From NCBI RefSeq assembly GCF_019396405.1, contig NZ_JAHKRL010000277.1, positions 1 to 43,619 on the forward strand: 43,619 bases of DNA. Reading direction: 5' to 3'. The stretch is from Nonomuraea rhizosphaerae (GTDB lineage Bacteria > Actinomycetota > Actinomycetes > Streptosporangiales > Streptosporangiaceae). A program made the position numbers and the translations under genes. Positions within the stretch are counted from its first letter, which is position 1. The number at the start of each line of letters is the position of its first letter. This document shows, piece after piece, positions 24,924 to 33,401 of this stretch. Under the pieces are notes generated by a model. That model did no database searches, was not told where the DNA came from, and saw only the letters and a list, made by a program, of their open reading frames with translations.

Positions 24924-24965
24924 CCCTCAAATGCCCGCCCTTCGTCCCTCAAGTGCCCGCCCTTC
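24924..24965. repeat. 20-base direct repeat upstream of the SDR gene
   Basis: CCCTCAA[A/G]TGCCCGCCCTTC occurs at 24924-24943 and 24946-24965, matching at 19 of 20 bases with a 22-base period (two helical turns). It lies 75-117 bases before the SDR start. Two copies on one DNA face suggest a regulator site, but it could also be a simple duplication. Confidence 0.45.
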
Positions 24966-25040
24966 TCTCAAGCTGGCAGCGTCGATCCCAGGTTCAGCGG
25001 TGCTCTCCCGATCCACCGCCGCGTCTCAAAGCCTGGAGTC

Positions 25041-25766
25041 ATGACGAACCAGCACATCGCCCTCATCACCGGCGCCAACAAGGGCGTCGGCTACGCGACC
25101 GCCCGCGAACTCGCTCGGACCGGACACGTCGTACTCCTCGGAGCCCGCAACCACGAACGAGGCACCGAAGCCGCAGCGTCGCTGTCCGGAGAAGGGCTGG
25201 ACGTCCGGTTCGTACCTCTCGATGTCACCGACCTCGCCACCATCGAGGCCGCCGCCGCGTACATCGACGCCGAGTTCGGCCGGCTGGACATCCTCGTCAA
25301 CAACGCCGCGATCACCCACGACCGCCCGCACAAGCCAAGTGAGCTGCCTGTTGCGGCGCTGCGAAAGGTGTACGAGACGAACGTGCTCGGCGTCGTCGCC
25401 GTCACCAACGCCATGCTGCCGCTGCTGCGCAGGTCACAAGCCGGGCGCATCGCCAACGTGTCGAGCGGGCTGGGAACGTTCGCGTTCCTGACGGACGCCG
25501 ACTCGCCGTTCCGGGAGTACGGGCAGCTGCTCGGCTACAACTCCTCCAAGGCCGCGCTGAACGCGATCACCCTCATCTACGCCGCAGAGCTGGCAGACAC
25601 CCGGATATCGGTCAACGCGGTGTCGCCGGGCTTCTGCGCCACGGACCTCAACGGCCACCGAGGCGTCCTCAGCGCCGCCGAGGGCGGGGCGAACATCGCC
25701 CGCCAACTCACCGAACCGGTCACAGGAGCCTTCCTCAGCGAAACCGGCGGCACCGTCCCGTGGTGA
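25041..25766 (+). CDS. Short-chain dehydrogenase/reductase (classical SDR)
   Basis: A 241-residue NAD(P)-dependent oxidoreductase. The dinucleotide motif TGANKGVG (10-17) and NNAA (87-90), Ser141/142, and the catalytic Y166-x-x-x-K170 in GYNSSKAAL are all present. The GARNHERG stretch after strand 2 (R36 in GAR) suggests NADPH preference. The late VSPGFCATDLNGHRG fits the family. CTGGAG lies 3-8 bases before the ATG. The protein resembles carbonyl-reductase-like SDRs with a short YGQLLGY insertion. No operon partner is seen: the MarR gene stops 184 bases upstream, with a direct repeat between, and the gene converges on the NERD-domain gene. Substrate unknown. Confidence 0.9.
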   Translation: MTNQHIALITGANKGVGYATARELARTGHVVLLGARNHERGTEAAASLSGEGLDVRFVPLDVTDLATIEAAAAYIDAEFGRLDILVNNAAITHDRPHKPSELPVAALRKVYETNVLGVVAVTNAMLPLLRRSQAGRIANVSSGLGTFAFLTDADSPFREYGQLLGYNSSKAALNAITLIYAAELADTRISVNAVSPGFCATDLNGHRGVLSAAEGGANIARQLTEPVTGAFLSETGGTVPW

Positions 25767-25980
25767 CAGCCGTCAGCGACCCCTGCGACGCCCCCAGGCC
25801 TCCCCGAGGCCCCTCCCCCTACAACGACGGACTCCAACAGACGGAGAGCCCGCAACACGTGTACCCAGCGCACAGGGGACAGGCGCACAAGACGGGCGCA
25901 CGGCCGTCCGGCCCACTATCGAGCACACAAAAGTGCGGCAGCGCCAGCGGCGGTAGCAGTGGCGGTGCGCCCGGCTGCCG

Positions 25981-26721
25981 TCACTGTCGCTCCTTCTCCA
26001 CGTACGGTGGGAAGGCGCGTTCGGCGGCTGCGCCGATGGCCGCGACCTGCGGTTCGTCGAGCCGCGTCCCGTGCTGGACGATCCACCCGCGCACCCGCCG
26101 GGCCCGCAGCAGCGTGACCCCGGACACGAGTAACGCTCCCCAGCGCGGCAGCTTGGCCCCGTGCACCGCCACCACCGCCGTCACCTGGACCGGCCGTCCC
26201 ATCGCCGTGCCCAGCGCGTCGGCCACCTTGCGCGTCTCGTACGTGACCGCGCGCACGGTGGAATCGGCCGGTCTGCCCCCGATCCACAGCCGTCCTTTGC
26301 CGCTCGATATGCGGGTGTGGCGATGCCAGGCCTTGGAGTCGACCACGAACACCCCTGGCGGGCCGATCACCAGGTGATCAACGTTCGCCTTGGAGCGTGG
26401 CAGGGCCCTGTCGTGCAGCACGACGTATCCGCGCCGCTCCAACGGCCGCAGTAACCGCGCGGTGGCGCGCTCTCCTCGCGCGCCCTTGCGCCACGCCGTC
26501 GTGGACGAGTGCGTACGCCATTCCCGCACGGCATCGGCGACCGCCACGACCGCCGCCGCGAGCAGCCCGATCCGCCAGTCCCACAGCCAGGCGACCACGG
26601 CGAGGACGGCGATGGCGAGCAGCGCCCGCGCCGACCATCGGCGGACGCGGCCCGCGCTCAGCCGCGCCCGATATTGTGCGTACGCCGAAGCACCGGCACC
26701 AGCCGTCCGAGAACGAACCAT
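25981..26721 (-). CDS. Membrane-anchored NERD-domain protein
   Basis: A 246-residue protein with two membrane segments near the N-terminus (RALLAIAVLAVVAWLW and IGLLAAAVVAVADAV) followed by a NERD domain. The NERD core is visible as KGARGERATARLLRPLERRGYVVLHDRALPRSKANVDHLVIGPPGVFVVDSKAW (spread over residues 87-145): the E in GERAT, D in NVDHLV and D-x-K in VVDSKAW match the restriction-endonuclease-like fold of NERD proteins. A nuclease-like activity at the membrane is possible, but NERD function is poorly known. Start 26721 has CGGAGG upstream; the longer frame has none. It diverges from the PPOX gene across 72 bases. Confidence 0.82.
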   Translation of the reverse strand: MVRSRTAGAGASAYAQYRARLSAGRVRRWSARALLAIAVLAVVAWLWDWRIGLLAAAVVAVADAVREWRTHSSTTAWRKGARGERATARLLRPLERRGYVVLHDRALPRSKANVDHLVIGPPGVFVVDSKAWHRHTRISSGKGRLWIGGRPADSTVRAVTYETRKVADALGTAMGRPVQVTAVVAVHGAKLPRWGALLVSGVTLLRARRVRGWIVQHGTRLDEPQVAAIGAAAERAFPPYVEKERQ

Positions 26722-26793
26722 GGCGAGCCTCCGTACGCCGAGAACGCGACCAAAGCTACGCGGCGCCGCCGACAATTTCCGCGAGAAATCGAC

Positions 26794-27213
26794 ATGGGAA
26801 TGAATGCCGAAGAGGCCCGCGCGAGATTTCACCGCGAACGAATTGCCCGCCTCGCCACCACGGACGCCCAGAACACCCCTCACCTGGTGCCCGTAACCTT
26901 CGCGGCGCTCGGCGACCGGGTGATGATAGCCATCGACCACAAACCCAAAACCACCACAGATCTCCGGCGACTACGAAATATCCGCGAGAACGCGACGGTG
27001 TCGCTATTGGTGGACCACTACGAAGAAGATTGGGCGCAATTGTGGTGGGTTCGCGCGGACGGCCACGCCCGCATCGTCGAGGCCGGCCCCGACCACCATC
27101 ACGCCGTCGACGCCCTCACCGAGAAGTACAGCCAGTATCGACGGCGGCGCCCGGCCGGCCCGGTGATCGTCGTGACCGTGACCCGCTGGTCGGGGTGGGC
27201 ATACACGAGCTAA
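26794..27213 (+). CDS. PPOX-class F420-dependent oxidoreductase-like protein
   Basis: A 139-residue split-barrel (pyridoxamine-oxidase-fold) protein. It starts with EARARFHRERIARLATTDAQNTPHLVPVTFA, the usual first strands, and continues with IDHKPKTTTDLRRLRNIRENATVSLLVDHYEEDWAQLWWVRADG, which matches the TIGR03668-type F420-dependent group in actinobacteria (the K-x-K...L-R-N-I stretch contacts the cofactor phosphate in relatives). Reaction: reduction of an unsaturated or flavin-like substrate with F420H2, substrate unknown. Start 26794 is used, ATG 26800 is possible. A strong stem-loop follows 49 bases after the stop. Confidence 0.82.
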   Translation: MGMNAEEARARFHRERIARLATTDAQNTPHLVPVTFAALGDRVMIAIDHKPKTTTDLRRLRNIRENATVSLLVDHYEEDWAQLWWVRADGHARIVEAGPDHHHAVDALTEKYSQYRRRRPAGPVIVVTVTRWSGWAYTS

Positions 27214-27261
27214 CCGCCAGGCGGGCAGACGGCGGCGTGATCTCGCAGTAGCCTGAGACCA

Positions 27262-27295
27262 GAGAGCCCCGGCGCGGGGAAGCACCGGGGCTCTC
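27262..27295 (+). terminator. Strong stem-loop downstream of the PPOX gene
   Basis: GAGAGCCCCGG (27262-27272) pairs perfectly with CCGGGGCTCTC (27285-27295) around a 12-base loop. The 11-base GC-rich stem lacks a T-run, as is common for terminators in high-GC actinomycetes. It separates the PPOX gene from the repeat/Nudix/kinase cluster. Confidence 0.75.
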
Positions 27296-27324
27296 CCCAT
27301 GCCGATCGCAAGACGACCCAGGCG

Positions 27325-27603
27325 ATGTCCGTCTCGGCGTCCACACCGATGTCCGCACCGATGTCCGCACCGACGTCCCACGCCGACGCCCACGCCGACG
27401 TCCGCCCGAACGTCCGTTCCGACGTCCGCGCCGATGCCCGCCCTGACATCCGCTCCGACGTCTACCTGAAGCACCGCCTCGACCACCGCGAGACACCTGC
27501 GGAACGCGCACGGGACGACCCGCAGGACATCTGCGAATTGCGGCAACAACTCAGGCACCCGATTGCGGCGGGTCCGCCGTTCCACTTCCATGTGATCCCA
27601 TGA
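27325..27603 (+). CDS. Possible tetrapeptide-repeat small protein overlapping the Nudix gene
   Basis: A 92-residue open frame whose stop overlaps the Nudix start (ATGA at 27600-27603); the Nudix ATG has no SD, so coupled translation from this frame is plausible. The N-terminal half is built of 4-residue units (TPMS-APMS..., then HADV-RPNV-RSDV-RADA-RPDI-RSDV) encoded by a 12-base tandem repeat. The C-terminal half (LKHRLDHRETPAERARDDPQ, then a proline-ending tail) is not repetitive and looks like normal protein. I recognise no family. No clear SD precedes ATG 27325, and the repeat would also give long open frames in other registers, so the gene is uncertain. Confidence 0.35.
   Translation: MSVSASTPMSAPMSAPTSHADAHADVRPNVRSDVRADARPDIRSDVYLKHRLDHRETPAERARDDPQDICELRQQLRHPIAAGPPFHFHVIP
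27327..27459. repeat. 12-base tandem repeat, about 11 diverged units
   Basis: Units of consensus GTCCGCNCCGA[C/T] follow each other from 27327 to 27459; one unit (27375-27387) has an extra base, which changes the register. Neighbouring units differ by 1-4 bases. The array directly precedes the Nudix/kinase gene pair. Confidence 0.8.
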
Positions 27604-28163
27604 CCGTCCCCCGCGAGGATCTCAGCGCCACCCTCAAGCGCTACCTGGCCGCCCATCCCGACCGCGCCGACGAGGTTCTCCCCTTGGCCGAGGCCCTGGA
27701 CGGCGGCCTCGACGGCGGCCTCGATCCGGTCTGGCGCAAGACGTTCCCGCTGCACGTCACCTGCGGCGGCGTCGCCGTCAACAGGGACGGGAACGTCCTG
27801 ATGATCCAGTATCGGGTGGACGAGGGCTGGCGGCTGCCCGGCGGTCACGTCCTGTCCACCGATCGCACCCTGTACGACGCGGCGATGCGTGGCCTGGAGG
27901 AGGGCACCGGCGTTCCCTGGCGGGATATCGCCATTCCTCCGGATATTTCGCTGTCGGATGTCGTTCCGGTGGACATCGCCATTGTGGAGGTCCCGGCGAA
28001 TGCCGCGCTGCGCGAGCCCGCGCATCTGCACGCCGACTTCCGCTACGTCTTCCACGAGAAGAAGAGCAGGTTCTGCCTCGAACCTGTGGAGGTTATGGCC
28101 TTCGACTGGTTCCCGCCTGTTGAGCAGCCGCTGATCCGATGGTTGGAGCCGCAACAGTTCTAA
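27600..28163 (+). CDS. Nudix-fold protein with a degenerate Nudix box
   Basis: A 187-residue protein. The centre reads LHVTCGGVAVNRDGNVLMIQYRVDEGWRLPGGHV, the usual approach to a Nudix box, but the box itself continues LSTDRTLYDAAMRGLEEGTGV. Against the consensus G-x5-E-x7-R-E-U-x-E-E-x-G-U, it has a one-residue insertion, the RE pair is RG and the last E of the EE pair is G. Two of the metal-binding glutamates are thus missing, so hydrolase activity is doubtful and a ligand-sensing role is possible. The N-terminal 45 residues (LSATLKRYLAAHPDRADEVLPLAE) form a helical extension with a DGGLDGGLD duplication. It lies 54 bases before a WD40 Ser/Thr kinase, likely the same transcript. Confidence 0.8.
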   Translation: MTVPREDLSATLKRYLAAHPDRADEVLPLAEALDGGLDGGLDPVWRKTFPLHVTCGGVAVNRDGNVLMIQYRVDEGWRLPGGHVLSTDRTLYDAAMRGLEEGTGVPWRDIAIPPDISLSDVVPVDIAIVEVPANAALREPAHLHADFRYVFHEKKSRFCLEPVEVMAFDWFPPVEQPLIRWLEPQQF

Positions 28164-28217
28164 TTTTATTGATCTTTCGTGCGTTATCCTCCGATTGTGA
28201 CGGGGGAAGGTGACGAG

Positions 28218-29933
28218 GTGATCGACGGCCGATATCGGCGCATCGAGCCGGTCGGCACCGGCGGGATGGGCAAGGTGTGGCGGGCCCACGACGAGTTCCT
28301 CGACCGCGAGGTCGCCATCAAGGAAATTCTGTTCCCGCCCGGCATGGGCGCCGCCGAACGCGAGTCGTTCGGCAAACGCGCGATGCGCGAGGCCCGCTCG
28401 GCGGCCCGGCTCAACCATCCGGGCATCGTCACCGTGTACGACGTCATCACCCACGACGACGCTCCGGCGATCGTGATGGAGTTCGTCCGCGGGCCGTCCC
28501 TGGAGCAGACCGTCGCCCGTCAGGGGCGCCTGCCCGCGGCCGAGGTCGCGCGGATCGGCGCGCTGATGCTGGACGCGCTGGCCGAGGCCCACGCGGCCGG
28601 GATCGTCCACCGCGACCTGAAGCCCGCCAACGTGCTGCTGGCCGGCAAGCGCGTGATCATCACCGACTTCGGGATCGCCCGGCTCGCCGGGGACCCGACG
28701 TTGACCACGGCCGGGACGTTGATCGGCACCCCGGCGTTCATGGCACCGGAACAGGCGCACGGCCGGCCGGTCACCCCCGCGTGCGACCTGTGGTCGCTGG
28801 GGGCGACCCTGTACGCGGCGGTCGAGGGGCGTCCGCCGTACACCGGTGACACCCTCATAGCGATCCTGTCGGCGCTGCTGAGCCGCGACCCCGCTCCGGT
28901 CGTGCACGCCGGGCCGCTGGAGCCCGTACTGAACGGTCTGCTGCGCAAGGACCCCACCCAGCGGATGGACGCCGACCGGACCGCCCAGGCGCTCGCCGCG
29001 ATCACCACCTCACCACCGCAGAACGCGACGCCCCCGCCGACCGCACCGACCTCGACGACGCGAACGCCGCCCCAGACACCGGCTCGCACACCGCCCCAAA
29101 CACCACCAAGGACACCGCCCCCGGACGAGAACGCCGCCCCGCTCCCCCAAGAAGCCCTCGGCCCTCCCCAGAGCACGGATCGCCGCCCCCGCCCGTCCCG
29201 CCGCGCCCTGCTGCTCGGCGGCGCCAGCGTCATGGCCGCCGTCGCCGTGTCGGCCACGATCGCCGCCGTCCGCATCTCCGAGGCCGGCACCACGAACCAG
29301 TCCATCTCCGCCACCACCGCCTGGACCTACCACACGGCGGCCGTGGACTCCGTGGCGTTCAGCCCGGACGGCTCGACCCTGGCGAGCGGCTCCCGTGACG
29401 GCTCCGTACGCCTGTGGAGCATGAGCACCCGCCGCCCCACCGCCGTCCTCCGGAGCGACGACTTCGGCGAGGTCTGGTCGGTCGCCTTCAGCCCCTGGAG
29501 CAAGATCGTGGCCGGCGGCGGCTACGACGGCACAGGACGCCTCTGGGACACCGCGACGAGCGAGAACCCGATCACCCTCAAGGGCCACACCGGCCCGATC
29601 TGGTCGATCACCTTCAGCCCGGACGGCAAGTCGCTGGCCACCGGCGGCGACGACGGCACCGTACGGGTGTGGAACGCCGGCACGGGCCAGGGCTACGTCC
29701 CGCGCACCTTCACCGGCAAGATCCGCGCCGTGGCCTTCAGCCCGGACGGCAAGACCGTGGCCAGCGCGGGCGACGACAGTACGGGCAGGCTGTGGGACGT
29801 GGCGACGGGCACGACCGTCGCCACCCTGACCGGCCACACCGACTACGTCGGCGCCGTCGCGTTCAGCCCGGACGGCGCCACCCTGGCGACGGGCAGCGGC
29901 GACCGGACCGTACGACTGTGGAAAGTCCCCTGA
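28218..29933 (+). CDS. Membrane Ser/Thr protein kinase with extracellular WD40 repeats
   Basis: A 571-residue Hanks-type kinase. The start is GTG 28218, with GGAAGG 7 bases upstream; the protein then begins IDGRYRRIEPVGTGGMGKVW, the normal kinase opening. Motifs: G-loop 13-20, K35 in VAIKEI, HRD at 131-133 (HRDLKPANVLL), DFG at 150-152, and APE in FMAPEQ. A Pro/Thr-rich linker (about 255-325) leads to one membrane segment (LLLGGASVMAAVAVSATIAA). Outside, residues 371-571 hold five WD40 units, each with VAFSPDG... and GRLWD/VRLW; six to eight are usual for a closed propeller. The last unit ends abruptly at a 30-base tandem repeat, suggesting C-terminal truncation or dimer completion. It may act with the Nudix protein upstream. 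Confidence 0.92.
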   Translation: MIDGRYRRIEPVGTGGMGKVWRAHDEFLDREVAIKEILFPPGMGAAERESFGKRAMREARSAARLNHPGIVTVYDVITHDDAPAIVMEFVRGPSLEQTVARQGRLPAAEVARIGALMLDALAEAHAAGIVHRDLKPANVLLAGKRVIITDFGIARLAGDPTLTTAGTLIGTPAFMAPEQAHGRPVTPACDLWSLGATLYAAVEGRPPYTGDTLIAILSALLSRDPAPVVHAGPLEPVLNGLLRKDPTQRMDADRTAQALAAITTSPPQNATPPPTAPTSTTRTPPQTPARTPPQTPPRTPPPDENAAPLPQEALGPPQSTDRRPRPSRRALLLGGASVMAAVAVSATIAAVRISEAGTTNQSISATTAWTYHTAAVDSVAFSPDGSTLASGSRDGSVRLWSMSTRRPTAVLRSDDFGEVWSVAFSPWSKIVAGGGYDGTGRLWDTATSENPITLKGHTGPIWSITFSPDGKSLATGGDDGTVRVWNAGTGQGYVPRTFTGKIRAVAFSPDGKTVASAGDDSTGRLWDVATGTTVATLTGHTDYVGAVAFSPDGATLATGSGDRTVRLWKVP

Positions 29934-30000
29934 CCGGCCCGCGCAATCGAGAAACTCCCCTGACCGGCCCGTACAACCGAAAAAGTCCCCTGACCGGTCA
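29921..30000. repeat. 30-base tandem repeat spanning the stops of two convergent genes
   Basis: Three units (29921-29950, 29951-29980 and a partial 29981-30000) share GAAA[G/C]TCCCCTGACCGGCCCG-type sequence. The first unit supplies the kinase TGA stop; the last contains TGACCGGTCA, a palindrome that supplies the trpS stop on the other strand. TGACCGG (29961-29967) can pair with CCGGTCA (29994-30000), so the array may also serve as a two-way terminator. Confidence 0.75.
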
Positions 30001-31002
30001 GAGCTTCGGCAGGAAGCCGACCCTGTCCCGGACCATGGCCATGGTCTCGCGCGCCACCGCGCCGGCCCGCTCGGCCCCGATGGCCAGCAGCCGGTCGAGC
30101 TCCGCCTCGTCGCCCAGCAGCTTCTCGGTGCGCTCGCGGATGGGCGTGAACGTCTCGATCACGGCCTCCGCCACGTCCTTCTTGAACGTGCCGTAACCCT
30201 GCCCCTCGTACCGCGCCACGAGGGCGTCGATGGGCGTGCCGGTGAGGGCGGACTGGATGCGCAGCAGGTTGGAGATGCCCGGCTTGTTCTCCTCGTCGAA
30301 CAGCACCTCCGAGCCCGTGTCCGTCACCGCGCGCATCACCTTCTTGCGCAGCGGGCCGGGCTGTTCGAGGACGTCCAGGATGCCGGCGGGGCTGGAGGAC
30401 GACTTGGACATCTTCGCCGTGGGCTCCTGGAGGTCGGTGATCTTCTCGACCTCCTTGGGGATGTACGGCTCAGGCAGGGTGAAGGTGTCGCCGTAGCGGT
30501 GGTTGAAGCGCTGGGCCAGGTCGCGGGTCAGCTCCAGGTGCTGCTTCTGGTCGGCGCCAACGGGCACGCTGTTGGCCTGGTAGAGCAGGATGTCGGCGGC
30601 CTGGAGGATCGGGTAGGTGAAGAGGCCGACGCTGGCCGCGTTCTCCCCGTATTTAGCGGACTTGTCCTTGAACTGGGTCATCCGGGCCGCCTCGCCCATC
30701 CCCGTCAGGCAGATCAGCACCCAGGCCAGCTCCGTGTGCTCGCGTACCTGCGACTGCACGAACACCGTGGAGCGCTCCGGGTCGAGCCCGGCGGCGAAGA
30801 GCTGGGCGGCGGCGACGCGCGTACGGCGGCGCAGCGCCTCGGCCTCGGTGGGCACGGTGATCGCGTGCAGGTCCACCACGCAGTAGAAGGCGTCATGCGT
30901 GTCCTGCAACGTCACCCACTGGCGAAGCGCACCCAGGTAGTTGCCCAGGTGGAACGAGTCAGCGGTGGGTTGGATGCCGGAGAGCACGCGAGGTCTGGCC
31001 AT
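29998..31002 (-). CDS. trpS: Tryptophanyl-tRNA synthetase
   Basis: A 334-residue class I synthetase that charges tRNA-Trp. The HIGH-type motif is [14 protein letters not shown] (HLGN, residues 18-21) and the KMSKS loop is exact at 197-201 ([14 protein letters not shown]). Family features [50 protein letters not shown] and PGISNLLRI are in order and the length is normal. Start: ATG 31002; an in-frame TTG at 31011 is possible, and neither has a good SD. It follows the CorC/HlyC gene with about 14 bases between (stop at 31017), so the two are likely co-transcribed. A second TrpRS gene may exist elsewhere, since indolmycin-type resistance paralogues occur in actinomycetes; nothing here suggests this copy is one. 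Confidence 0.96.
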   Translation of the reverse strand: MARPRVLSGIQPTADSFHLGNYLGALRQWVTLQDTHDAFYCVVDLHAITVPTEAEALRRRTRVAAAQLFAAGLDPERSTVFVQSQVREHTELAWVLICLTGMGEAARMTQFKDKSAKYGENAASVGLFTYPILQAADILLYQANSVPVGADQKQHLELTRDLAQRFNHRYGDTFTLPEPYIPKEVEKITDLQEPTAKMSKSSSSPAGILDVLEQPGPLRKKVMRAVTDTGSEVLFDEENKPGISNLLRIQSALTGTPIDALVARYEGQGYGTFKKDVAEAVIETFTPIRERTEKLLGDEAELDRLLAIGAERAGAVARETMAMVRDRVGFLPKL

Positions 31003-31016
31003 AGCAGGCAATTGTG

Positions 31017-32330
31017 TCAGGAATCCTGCTCGGGCGGCGACTCGGCCACCTGACGGCGTTTCACTCTCACCCGGGCGATACGGCGGCCGTCCAGCTCGAT
31101 CACGGTCAGCGTGAAGCCGGGCACCTCCACCACCTCACCGACGGCGGCCACGTGGCCGAGCACGGCCATGACGAACCCGCCCAGCGTCTCGTACGGGCCG
31201 TCGGCCAGGCGGATGCCGGTCTGGGAGGCGAAGTCGTTGAGGTTCGTCAGGCCGTCGATCTCCAGCTCGCCCGCCGGGAGCACCACGGTGTCGCCCTCGA
31301 CGTCGTACTCGTCCCTGATGTCGCCGATGAGCTCCTCGACCAGGTCCTCCAGGGTGACGATGCCGGCCGTCCCGCCGTACTCGTCGACGACGATGGCCAG
31401 GTGGTGCCCCTCGTCGCGCATCTCCGACAGCGTGGTGAGGATGCGTTTGGAGGCCGGTACGAGCTTGACCGGCCGGATCGGCACCAGCTCGCTGATCGGC
31501 TCGATCCGGCCCACGAGCACCGGGTCGAGCAGGTCTCTGACGTGCACGAATCCGATGACCTCGTCGTACGACTCGCGATACACCGGGAAGCGCGAGTGCG
31601 GCAGCCCGGAGGCGAGCACCGCGGCCTCGGCCAGCGTCGTGTCGGCCTCCATGAACTCCACCTCGGTGCGCGGCAGCATCACCTCCCGGAGCTGCCGCTT
31701 GCCCGCCGCGAACACCTCGGCGATCAGCTTGCGCTCGTCGGCGGTCAGGTCGGTGTGGCCGACCACCATGTCGCGCAGCTCCTCGGTGGTGACCTCCTCC
31801 CGGTCGGCCTCGGGGTTGCCGCCGAGCAGCTTGACCACGCCGTCGGTGGACTTCGACAGCGCCCAGATGATCGGGCGCGACAGCGAGGCGATGCGGTCGA
31901 GGAACGGCGCCACGACCAGCGACAGCCCCTCGGCCCGTTGCAGGGCCAGGCGTTTGGGCGCCAGCTCGCCGAGGACGAGCGACACGTACGAGATGGCCAG
32001 CGTCACCAGCACGAGGGCGAGGACGGGGGCGAGGGGCTCGGGGACGTTCCAGCCTTCGAGCACGGGCTCGAGCTGCATGCCGAGCCGGTCGGCGCCAAAC
32101 GCGGCCGACAGCATGGTGGCGACGGTCACGCCGATCTGCACGGCGGACAGGAAGCGGTTCGGGTCACGGGCGAGCTTGGCGACCCGCTCGCCGCGACGGC
32201 CTTTTTGGGCGAGCTTGCGTACTTGGCTCTCCCTCAGGGAGACCATCGCCATCTCGGCGGCGGCGAAAAAGCCGCCGACCAGGATGAAGAGCAGGACCAG
32301 GGCGATGTTGGCCGCGAGGGTGTCAAACAT
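31017..32330 (-). CDS. CorC/HlyC-type CNNM-CBS membrane transporter
   Basis: A 437-residue protein with the CNNM/UPF0053 layout: an N-terminal domain with four hydrophobic segments ([24 protein letters not shown], then [55 protein letters not shown]), then a CBS pair ([35 protein letters not shown] and [39 protein letters not shown]), then the small C-terminal CorC_HlyC domain ending in [12 protein letters not shown]. Such proteins move Mg2+/Co2+ or related ions; older names include hemolysin-like. The CBS pair normally binds adenine nucleotides. The gene lies directly upstream of trpS and diverges from galE by 86 bases. Confidence 0.9.
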   Translation of the reverse strand: MFDTLAANIALVLLFILVGGFFAAAEMAMVSLRESQVRKLAQKGRRGERVAKLARDPNRFLSAVQIGVTVATMLSAAFGADRLGMQLEPVLEGWNVPEPLAPVLALVLVTLAISYVSLVLGELAPKRLALQRAEGLSLVVAPFLDRIASLSRPIIWALSKSTDGVVKLLGGNPEADREEVTTEELRDMVVGHTDLTADERKLIAEVFAAGKRQLREVMLPRTEVEFMEADTTLAEAAVLASGLPHSRFPVYRESYDEVIGFVHVRDLLDPVLVGRIEPISELVPIRPVKLVPASKRILTTLSEMRDEGHHLAIVVDEYGGTAGIVTLEDLVEELIGDIRDEYDVEGDTVVLPAGELEIDGLTNLNDFASQTGIRLADGPYETLGGFVMAVLGHVAAVGEVVEVPGFTLTVIELDGRRIARVRVKRRQVAESPPEQDS

Positions 32331-32416
32331 GGTGGTTGGCAGCCTACGCGTCCGCTTTCCCGCGTATGCTGAACAGCGAGCCGTACAAAATCAAACATAT
32401 ATCCACAGGAGTGAAC

Positions 32417-33370
32417 ATGCGGTTGCTGGTCACCGGAGGCGCGGGTTACGTCGGCAGCGTCGTCGCGGCGCGGCTTGTCGAGGCGGGCCACGAGGTGACC
32501 GTGCTCGACGACCTGTCCACCGGCCACGAGGACGCGGTGCCGCCAGGTGCGCGGTTCGTGCGCGCATCGATCACCGAGGCGCACGACGTGCTCGCCGACA
32601 AGGACGCGGTGCTGCACTTCGCGGCCAGGTCACTGGTCGGCGAGTCGGTGGAGAAGCCGGGCCTGTACTGGGCGAACAATCTGGGCGGCACGCTGGCCCT
32701 GCTCGACGCGATGCGGGCGCAGGGGGTCGGCTCGATCGTGTTCTCCTCCACGGCGGCCACGTACGGCGAGCCCGAGCGCTCCCCCATCCTGGAGACCGAC
32801 CCGACAAGGCCGACGAACCCCTACGGAGCCTCCAAACTGGCCGTGGACACCGCTCTGTCCGCCTATGCGGACATCAGCGGCCTAGGTGCGGTGAGCCTGC
32901 GCTACTTCAACGTGGCGGGCGCGTACGGCCGTTTCCGCGAGCGCCACACCATCGAGACCCATCTCATCCCGAACGTGCTCAAGGTGGCCACGGGCGAGCG
33001 GGAGTCGGTCAAGGTGTTCGGCACGGACTACGCGACCCCGGACGGCACCTGCGTCCGCGACTACATCCACGTCCAGGACCTGGCGACCGCCCACCTGCTC
33101 GCGCTGGAGGCGGCGACGCCGGGCGAGCACAAGATCTACAACCTGGGCAGCGGCACCGGGTTCTCGGTCCAGGAGGTCGTCTCGGTCTGCCGCGAGGTCA
33201 CCGGCCACGCGATCCCGGCGGAGGTCGGTCCGCGCCGCGCGGGCGACCCCGCGGTCCTGGTCGCCTCGTCGGAGAAGATCCGCCGGGAGCTCGGCTGGAA
33301 GCCGGAGAAGGCCGAGCTCAGCCGCATGGTCGAGGATGCGTGGGGAGCGCTTTCTGGAAAGTCTGGATGA
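32417..33370 (+). CDS. galE: UDP-glucose 4-epimerase
   Basis: A 317-residue extended-SDR epimerase that interconverts UDP-glucose and UDP-galactose. AGGAG stands 6 bases before ATG 32417; the longer frame upstream is non-coding. The NAD motif TGGAGYVG is at 6-13; catalytic S110/S111, Y136 and K140 lie in [11 protein letters not shown] and [22 protein letters not shown] and the substrate-binding [18 protein letters not shown] follow. The chain length and the DYATPDGT stretch match bacterial GalE. UDP-galactose would feed cell-wall or exopolysaccharide galactan. No other Leloir gene is adjacent. A 55-codon putative small membrane protein follows 31 bases after the stop. Confidence 0.93.
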   Translation: MRLLVTGGAGYVGSVVAARLVEAGHEVTVLDDLSTGHEDAVPPGARFVRASITEAHDVLADKDAVLHFAARSLVGESVEKPGLYWANNLGGTLALLDAMRAQGVGSIVFSSTAATYGEPERSPILETDPTRPTNPYGASKLAVDTALSAYADISGLGAVSLRYFNVAGAYGRFRERHTIETHLIPNVLKVATGERESVKVFGTDYATPDGTCVRDYIHVQDLATAHLLALEAATPGEHKIYNLGSGTGFSVQEVVSVCREVTGHAIPAEVGPRRAGDPAVLVASSEKIRRELGWKPEKAELSRMVEDAWGALSGKSG

Positions 33371-33401
33371 CACCGCGTCATATGTGCTGTGATACCGAAA
33401 T

